Position numbers and translations under genes: made by a program. Source: an uncultured Lachnospiraceae bacterium (GTDB lineage: Bacteria > Bacillota > Clostridia > Lachnospirales > Lachnospiraceae). Taken from it: a stretch of DNA of 18,951 nucleotides. The notes below the pieces were generated by a model. It saw only the letters and a program-made list of their open reading frames with translations. It was not told where the DNA came from and searched no databases. Below, piece after piece: positions 14,276 to 18,951 of the stretch (position 1 is the stretch's first letter; each line of letters starts with the position of its first letter). The stretch is from positions 1 to 18,951 of the forward strand of contig CAJOQO010000124.1 in assembly GCA_905236545.1 (NCBI GenBank). The letters run 5' to 3'.

Positions 14276-14986
14276 ATGCAGGCTGTCGAAGGGATGCCGG
14301 TGATGGCAGATTCAGAACGGAGAAAGAACGGGATGCTGCAGGAATATGACAGATTTAGTCTTACGGATAAGGAAAACTTTGCGAGGATAGTGAATCTGCT
14401 GCTCTCGCACACCTTTTTGCTGGTGGAGGAGTATGATTTCAGGGAAGGTATAACCAGGGTCAATAAGGACTATTTGTTTGTGGAACGTAACTATGAGCTT
14501 TTCCGGCAGTATTTCGAGATGGCCGGTTTTGGCTTATCCAGGGACTCTCACTACGGCGTGATCAGCCTGAGCAGCAGGTTTGACGGGACGAGGGTCCGCC
14601 TGGATAAACTGTCGACGATCATGGTTTACGCGCTTCGGCTGATCTACGAGGAAGGGCGCGAGAATCTGACACTGACAAAGGAAGTGATTCTGACAACGGG
14701 CGATCTGGTGCATAAGCTGATCAACCTCGGGGCGGTGAAAAAGAAACCGTCCAATCAGGCCCTGCATCAGGCGCTGCGATCCCTGGCCCAGTTCCGTATT
14801 GTAAATAAGTTTGAGGGGGCATGGGAAGATGCCGCAACGAAACTGATGATTCACCCGTCGATCCTTTTCGTGGTCTCTTCCGAACAGATCTCGAACATGA
14901 GCAGGCTGATCGAACCGGATGGAGACGCTTCCTCCGGCGATGAGGCGGATACGGAAGAGGATGAGTATATCGATGGTGATGAATAA
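14276..14986 (+). CDS. jetB: Wadjet defence protein JetB (KITE-like, DUF4194-type)
   Basis: A 236-residue protein matching JetB/MukE-like accessory subunits: tandem winged-helix architecture with NYELFRQYFEMAGFGLSRDSHYGVISL in the first half, then RLDKLSTIMVYALRLIYEEGRE and LRSLAQFRIVNKFEGAWED in the second. JetB dimers bind the JetA kleisin and regulate the JetC motor and DNA engagement. The final 24 residues form a strongly acidic tail (13 Asp/Glu), likely disordered. The ATG immediately follows the jetA TAA, with GGAG 6 bases upstream inside jetA, so the two are coupled; ATG at 14303 is a possible internal alternative. It is followed by an 84-base gap before jetC, the only sizeable gap inside the operon. 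Confidence 0.88.
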   Translation: MQAVEGMPVMADSERRKNGMLQEYDRFSLTDKENFARIVNLLLSHTFLLVEEYDFREGITRVNKDYLFVERNYELFRQYFEMAGFGLSRDSHYGVISLSSRFDGTRVRLDKLSTIMVYALRLIYEEGRENLTLTKEVILTTGDLVHKLINLGAVKKKPSNQALHQALRSLAQFRIVNKFEGAWEDAATKLMIHPSILFVVSSEQISNMSRLIEPDGDASSGDEADTEEDEYIDGDE

Positions 14987-15070
14987 GAGCAAAGCCTTTT
15001 CCTGCATGGCAGTGATAAGATTCCGGAACAGAGGCGTGAAGAAGGATGGAAGAGGCGGAGGTGAGCGGAT

Positions 15071-18000
15071 ATGAAGAAACTGAACAGGCTTCTTCTGATA
15101 AACTGGTATACTTATGTAAAAGAAGTGATTGGTTTCGAAGGGATCAATTTTCTTACGGGGAAGACTGCTGCAGGAAAATCGACGGTTATCGATGCATTGC
15201 AGCTGATCGTTCTCGGCGACACCACAGGGAGCTTCTTTAACAAGGCAGCCAATGCCGGCGCAGACCGCTCGCTGAGAGGCTATCTGTATGGAGAAAACGG
15301 AGATGACGGAAGCACCGGATTCCGGTATCTGAGAACGCAGACCTTTACGAGCTATGTTGTTGGCGAGTATCTGGATACAGAGAGAAACACAATGTTCCTG
15401 ACAGGGATCGTGTGCGACTGCTATCCGGATCTGCATTATGATTATAAGTGGTTCATCGCCGACCGTACATCTCTTCCGGAGCAGTGTTTTGTGGAGGATG
15501 AAACGAACGTCCCTTACACGATTCCGCAGCTTCGGAGCTGGCTGAAGCGTCATGTAAAGTCTTATGAGATCATTGACACAAACCGCCGCTATCAGGAACT
15601 GCTGCTGGGCAGATTCGGAACCGTAAAAAGGAAATATCTCACCTTGTTCCGGAAGGCAGTTCCCTTTACTCCGATTACCGATATTGAGAAATTTATCACG
15701 GAGTCGGTCTGCGATGTGAAGAACAAACCGGAGATCGAACAGATGCAGAGCGACATCCGCCAGTACAAGAATCTGGAGGCGGAGGCCGAGCGCGCGCAGG
15801 AGAAGATCGAGGCTCTGAGCGGGATCCGCGAGATCACACGCGAATATGAGGCGGATAAGGAACGCAGGCACCAGCAAAGCTATATTATCCTCCGTGCCCG
15901 GAAGGAGGAGGAGAAGGAAAAGCTGGACGCGGCCAGAGCCAGGGCAGATGAGCTTCGCCGGATTCTGACGGACACGGCACGGACGCTGGAGGAGCAGGAG
16001 AGGATGCTGCAGGCTCTTGAGGAGGAGATCTCAGCGCTGGAGGAGGAATACCATACATCAGACCTGGTGAGAAAGCAGAAGTCCCTTCAGGAGCGGATCG
16101 ATGCCCTTACAAAGGAAATGGCCGGCCTTGTTGTGAATCTGCAGAAAGCGAAGCGGCAGCTGAAAAACTATGGTACCTCATGGCTGGAGCAGATCCGCCG
16201 CCTGGATCGGATCGATTATCCCGTAGAAGAAGAATTCCGCTCGCTTATCAGCGCTCTCGCGGAAGAATCAGTTCCGGTGACGCAGTTTGACTTTCAGAAT
16301 GCGGCCAGGCTTATGGAGGATTTTCATGGAAATCTGGCTGGTTTCGGGTATGAGCTTCGTACCCGGATCGATCAGCTGAAGCAGTCGGCCGGAGAACTGG
16401 AGCTACGGATCGATAACCTGAAAAAAGGAATCAAGCCGTATCCGTCGCAGGTTCTGATGCTGAAAAAACGGATCGAATCAGGCCTGTTTGAAAAGCAGCG
16501 GAAGGCGGTTGAGATCCCGATCTTCGCGGAACTGCTGGAGATCCGTGATCCAAAGTGGCAGAACGCGGTTGAGGGATATCTTGATCGTCAGAAGTTCAAT
16601 CTTCTGGTACCGGAGGCGTACTATGAACAGGCACTCAGGATCTATGATGAGATCCGGAAGGAGGAACAGATCTACGACGCCGGAATCGTCGACCTGAAAA
16701 AACTGCGAAACAGCAGATGCCGTCCTCCTGTGCCGGGATCTCTTGCGGAGGAGATTCAGACGGAGGATGCTTCCGCCCGTCTCTATGCAGACTATCTGCT
16801 GGGGAGTGTGATGAAATGCGGGGATCCTTCCGAACTGAACCGCTTCCGGATCTCCATTACACCCAATGTCATGCTGTATAAAAATTTTGTCGCCCGCAGG
16901 CTGAACCCAGCAAGGTATGCCGATCCGTTCATCGGCAGGCGCTCCATGCAGATACAGATTGCAAACCTGACCAGGCAGCTGGAAAGGGAGAAAAAGGAGC
17001 TGGAACGTCTGCAGGAGGAGAACCGCTATGCGCAGAGCGCGCAGAAAACACAGTTCATGAGTTCTTTTGAAGCAGGCGAACATGTCCGGGCAGTGGAGGA
17101 GGGCAGGAAACTTCCAACACTTGAGGAGGAAACGAACAAAGTCAGAAAGGAACTGGAGGCGCTGGATCTGACATGGCTGAACCGCCTGAAGGATGCAATC
17201 GACAGAAAACGTATCGAGAGAAAGCAGCTTCAGTCAGAGAAGGAAAAGGCCATCGCTGCCCATGCCGGGGCGCAGACAACCCTCGCGGGGCTCGAGGAAG
17301 AAGATCTGCCTGCAAGGGAACGATCGCTGCGTGAGACGGAGGAGAAGATCAGCCAGGAATTCTCTGCGGAATGGGTTGAAACGACCGGTGAGCCCAGATT
17401 CCGGAAGGAGCTGCAGGCGAACGGGCGAAGGCAGCTCTCGCTTCTTGAAAGCTTCACCAGAGCCCGCACGCAGACCGATACGATCATGGAAAACCATCGG
17501 CGGGAGCGGGCAAAAAAGCGGGTTGACTATAATCTTGCCTACCGCATGCCATATGACACGGAACGGGAGGACAATGAGGAATATGACAGGGAGCTTGATA
17601 CCCTGAGCCGGATCCGGCTGCCGGAGTACATGGAACAGATCCGGGACGCGAAGGAAAAGGCCTACAATCAGTTCCGGGATGACTTCATCGCGAAGCTGAA
17701 ATCCAATATCGAATCGGTCCGGGAACAGCTGAATGAACTGAATCATTCTTTGCGCAGCAGCGTATTCGGAACGGACCGGTATCATTTTACCATGAGTCCG
17801 CGGGCCGAGTACCGGAGCTATTATGACATGATCACCGACCCGCTCCTGATGGATACCGGTGGCTGGAATATCGCTTCACAGAGTTTTAATGACAAGTATC
17901 AGAAGGAGATTGACCATCTGTTCCGTGCGCTGATTATCAATGAGACGGATCTGACTGCCGAGAAGCGGGCGGAATATGAGCGCAGCATTAAGAAATACAC

Positions 18001-18433
18001 GGACTACAAGACATACCTTGTGTTTGATCTCATCGTAACCAATGATCAGGGCGAGGAACAGCGTTTGTCGAGAACGCTGTCCAGAAAATCGGGAGGAGAG
18101 ACACAGATTCCGTTCTATATCGCGCTGCTGGCGTCATTTTCCCAGATCTGCAGGATCAGAAGCAAAGGAAAGAACAACACCATCCGTCTGATCATACTGG
18201 ATGAAGCGTTCAGCAAGATGGATGGTGAGAGGATTAAGGAGAGCATCGTATTGCTCCGGAGATTCGGCCTGCAGGCGATCTTCTCCGCCCCGCCGGAAAA
18301 GATCGCTGAGATCGCACCGCTGGCGGATCGCAACATAGCGGTATATAAGGATGGAAAACACTCCTTCACGAGACATTTCGATCCGGCACAGGCGGAGGTT
18401 GTCTCAGAGGAGATAGATGAAATGGAAGAGTAG
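15071..18433 (+). CDS. jetC: Wadjet defence protein JetC (SMC/MukB-like ATPase)
   Basis: A 1120-residue SMC-like motor ATPase that with JetA and JetB extrudes DNA loops and recognises small circular DNA. The N-terminal head holds Walker A GKTAAGKST (30-38). Long coiled coils (about 230-330 and 640-870, rich in E/K/R/L heptads) flank a hinge-like middle domain (about 455-625, including IPIFAELLEIRDPKWQNAVEGYL). The C-terminal head has the signature SRKSGGETQ (1004-1012) and Walker B LIILDEAFSKMD with D1044-E1045, then a switch-like FSAPPEK. This COG4913/MukB-like layout separates it from SbcC (no zinc hook CxxC) and RecN. The start has GGAGGTG 7 bases upstream. The gene stops 7 bases before jetD. 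All ATPase motifs look intact, so the system should be functional. Confidence 0.92.
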   Translation: MKKLNRLLLINWYTYVKEVIGFEGINFLTGKTAAGKSTVIDALQLIVLGDTTGSFFNKAANAGADRSLRGYLYGENGDDGSTGFRYLRTQTFTSYVVGEYLDTERNTMFLTGIVCDCYPDLHYDYKWFIADRTSLPEQCFVEDETNVPYTIPQLRSWLKRHVKSYEIIDTNRRYQELLLGRFGTVKRKYLTLFRKAVPFTPITDIEKFITESVCDVKNKPEIEQMQSDIRQYKNLEAEAERAQEKIEALSGIREITREYEADKERRHQQSYIILRARKEEEKEKLDAARARADELRRILTDTARTLEEQERMLQALEEEISALEEEYHTSDLVRKQKSLQERIDALTKEMAGLVVNLQKAKRQLKNYGTSWLEQIRRLDRIDYPVEEEFRSLISALAEESVPVTQFDFQNAARLMEDFHGNLAGFGYELRTRIDQLKQSAGELELRIDNLKKGIKPYPSQVLMLKKRIESGLFEKQRKAVEIPIFAELLEIRDPKWQNAVEGYLDRQKFNLLVPEAYYEQALRIYDEIRKEEQIYDAGIVDLKKLRNSRCRPPVPGSLAEEIQTEDASARLYADYLLGSVMKCGDPSELNRFRISITPNVMLYKNFVARRLNPARYADPFIGRRSMQIQIANLTRQLEREKKELERLQEENRYAQSAQKTQFMSSFEAGEHVRAVEEGRKLPTLEEETNKVRKELEALDLTWLNRLKDAIDRKRIERKQLQSEKEKAIAAHAGAQTTLAGLEEEDLPARERSLRETEEKISQEFSAEWVETTGEPRFRKELQANGRRQLSLLESFTRARTQTDTIMENHRRERAKKRVDYNLAYRMPYDTEREDNEEYDRELDTLSRIRLPEYMEQIRDAKEKAYNQFRDDFIAKLKSNIESVREQLNELNHSLRSSVFGTDRYHFTMSPRAEYRSYYDMITDPLLMDTGGWNIASQSFNDKYQKEIDHLFRALIINETDLTAEKRAEYERSIKKYTDYKTYLVFDLIVTNDQGEEQRLSRTLSRKSGGETQIPFYIALLASFSQICRIRSKGKNNTIRLIILDEAFSKMDGERIKESIVLLRRFGLQAIFSAPPEKIAEIAPLADRNIAVYKDGKHSFTRHFDPAQAEVVSEEIDEMEE

Positions 18434-18440
18434 CAGCAGT

Positions 18441-18951
18441 ATGAATGATCCTGTTGAAAACAGTGCAGTTGAAAAGCAGATTCTCGGGGAACTTCTTGAC
18501 CGGTATGAGCGGAGCAAGGTCTTCCGGGAACGGAGCCTCGATTCAGGTTCCGTTCCTTCTGGAAAAACGCGGCGGATCCTTCTTCGGATTGATGCGGATG
18601 AGAAGCTTTCCGCGCTTATGGAAGACACGGACAAGCGCAAGGAATTCCTGCGCGCTGCAGAGAATCTGCGTCTGAAGGGCGTGATCGATTATTCCTGGGC
18701 AAGGTACGAGAAGGGCAATCTGATCGATAGAATCTGGCTGCTGACCGAAGAGGAGAGCCTCCGGAAAAGCTATCGGATCACCGGCCGGATCGGGAAACAC
18801 GCGCTGCTTGACCTGCTGGAGAGACAGATCTGCTCCGTTCTGGAGAGCGGTTTGGCACCGCAGACAGAGGAAGGAGCGGAGCCAGGCGATCCCGCAGAAC
18901 CGGAGATGGATGCGAAATCAGGCGTCCGCACAGAACCGGAGATGGATGCGA
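18441..18951 (+). CDS. jetD: Wadjet defence protein JetD, N-terminal part (cut by window end)
   Basis: An open frame from ATG 18441 to the right edge (170 codons) with no stop. It was placed by position, 7 bases after jetC, and by content: an N-terminal arm rich in short helices (ILGELLDRYERSKVFRE, KRKEFLRAAENLRLKGVIDYSW, KGNLIDRIWLL) that fits the JetD arm domain. The expected C-terminal Toprim-like nuclease domain (DUF2220) that cleaves the plasmid lies outside the window and cannot be verified. Residues from about 140 onward are an acidic, Pro/Glu-rich linker with the start of a 12-residue repeat. The ribosome site (GGAAGAG within jetC) is modest, implying coupling to jetC. A competing ATG at 18445 is in a different frame and closes after 76 codons. 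Confidence 0.8.
   Translation, partial: MNDPVENSAVEKQILGELLDRYERSKVFRERSLDSGSVPSGKTRRILLRIDADEKLSALMEDTDKRKEFLRAAENLRLKGVIDYSWARYEKGNLIDRIWLLTEEESLRKSYRITGRIGKHALLDLLERQICSVLESGLAPQTEEGAEPGDPAEPEMDAKSGVRTEPEMDA
18883..18951 (+). repeat. 36-bp in-frame tandem repeat in jetD linker
   Basis: Unit 1 is 18883-18918; unit 2 begins at 18919 and is cut at 18951 after 33 bases. Both start CAGGCG, differ over the next six bases, and are then identical for 21 bases (18895-18915 and 18931-18951). The period is exactly 12 codons, giving repeated EPEMDA-type motifs in the JetD linker without disturbing the frame. More copies may follow beyond the window. Confidence 0.8.

Noticed and set aside
15046..15240. 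Small plus-strand frame overlapping the start of jetC
   Set aside because: Overlaps the JetC Walker A region in another frame; it begins just upstream of the true jetC ribosome site.
14534..15877. 447-codon minus-strand frame spanning jetB and the start of jetC
   Set aside because: Antisense to two well-supported genes, no familiar motif and low-quality protein composition.
15071..18433. JetC as SbcC, RecN or a chromosomal SMC
   Set aside because: No CxxC zinc hook for SbcC, too long for RecN, and the jetA-jetB-jetC-jetD gene order is diagnostic for Wadjet rather than Smc-ScpAB.
18445..18675. 76-codon plus-strand frame at the jetC/jetD junction
   Set aside because: Wrong frame: the ATG four bases earlier at 18441 opens a frame that runs to the window edge with JetD-like content.

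Overview
The window looks like chromosomal DNA from a Bacillota (Clostridia) bacterium, most likely a Lachnospiraceae-type gut or rumen anaerobe. I infer this from the strong AGGAGG-type ribosome sites, the moderately high GC, the protein repertoire (propeller-containing membrane sensors, BMP-type binding proteins, clostridial-style JetA) and the compact gene spacing. No rRNA, tRNA, CRISPR array, insertion sequence or integrase was found.

Layout. Bases 1-260 carry a large imperfect palindrome and a weak terminator-like hairpin, but no gene. A plus-strand block follows: a PAP2-family membrane phosphatase (261-1199), a Gfo/Idh/MocA oxidoreductase (1297-2289), and a two-gene ABC exporter made of an ATPase (2316-3233) and an overlapping six-helix permease (3226-4002). 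Convergent to it, on the minus strand and read from about 10011 down to 4010, is a probable three-gene operon. It encodes a family-3 solute-binding protein, a 1190-residue membrane sensor (ECF-S-like helical domain, internal export signal, about two beta-propellers, Y_Y_Y domain, transmembrane helix, complete HD-GYP phosphodiesterase), and a membrane-anchored BMP-family binding protein. No permease or transport ATPase accompanies the two binding proteins. The set therefore looks like an extracytoplasmic ligand-sensing module that feeds c-di-GMP degradation. A divergent promoter region (10012-10177) separates it from a secreted HAD phosphatase with a DUF3574-like C-terminal domain (10178-11680). 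After a structured leader comes a small, divergent FMN-dependent alpha-hydroxy-acid dehydrogenase family protein (11822-12715).

From 12857 to the end of the window lies a Wadjet (JetABCD) SMC-type anti-plasmid defence operon: JetA (kleisin-like), JetB (KITE-like), JetC (SMC/MukB-like ATPase) and the first 170 codons of JetD (nuclease subunit), which runs off the right edge. The JetABC condensin-like complex recognises and compacts foreign circular DNA, and JetD cleaves it. A conspicuous nested hairpin/pseudoknot candidate lies just ahead of jetA, and a 36-bp in-frame tandem repeat begins inside jetD at the window edge.

The best known system is Wadjet. The best candidate for something undescribed is the binding protein / propeller HD-GYP / BMP operon.
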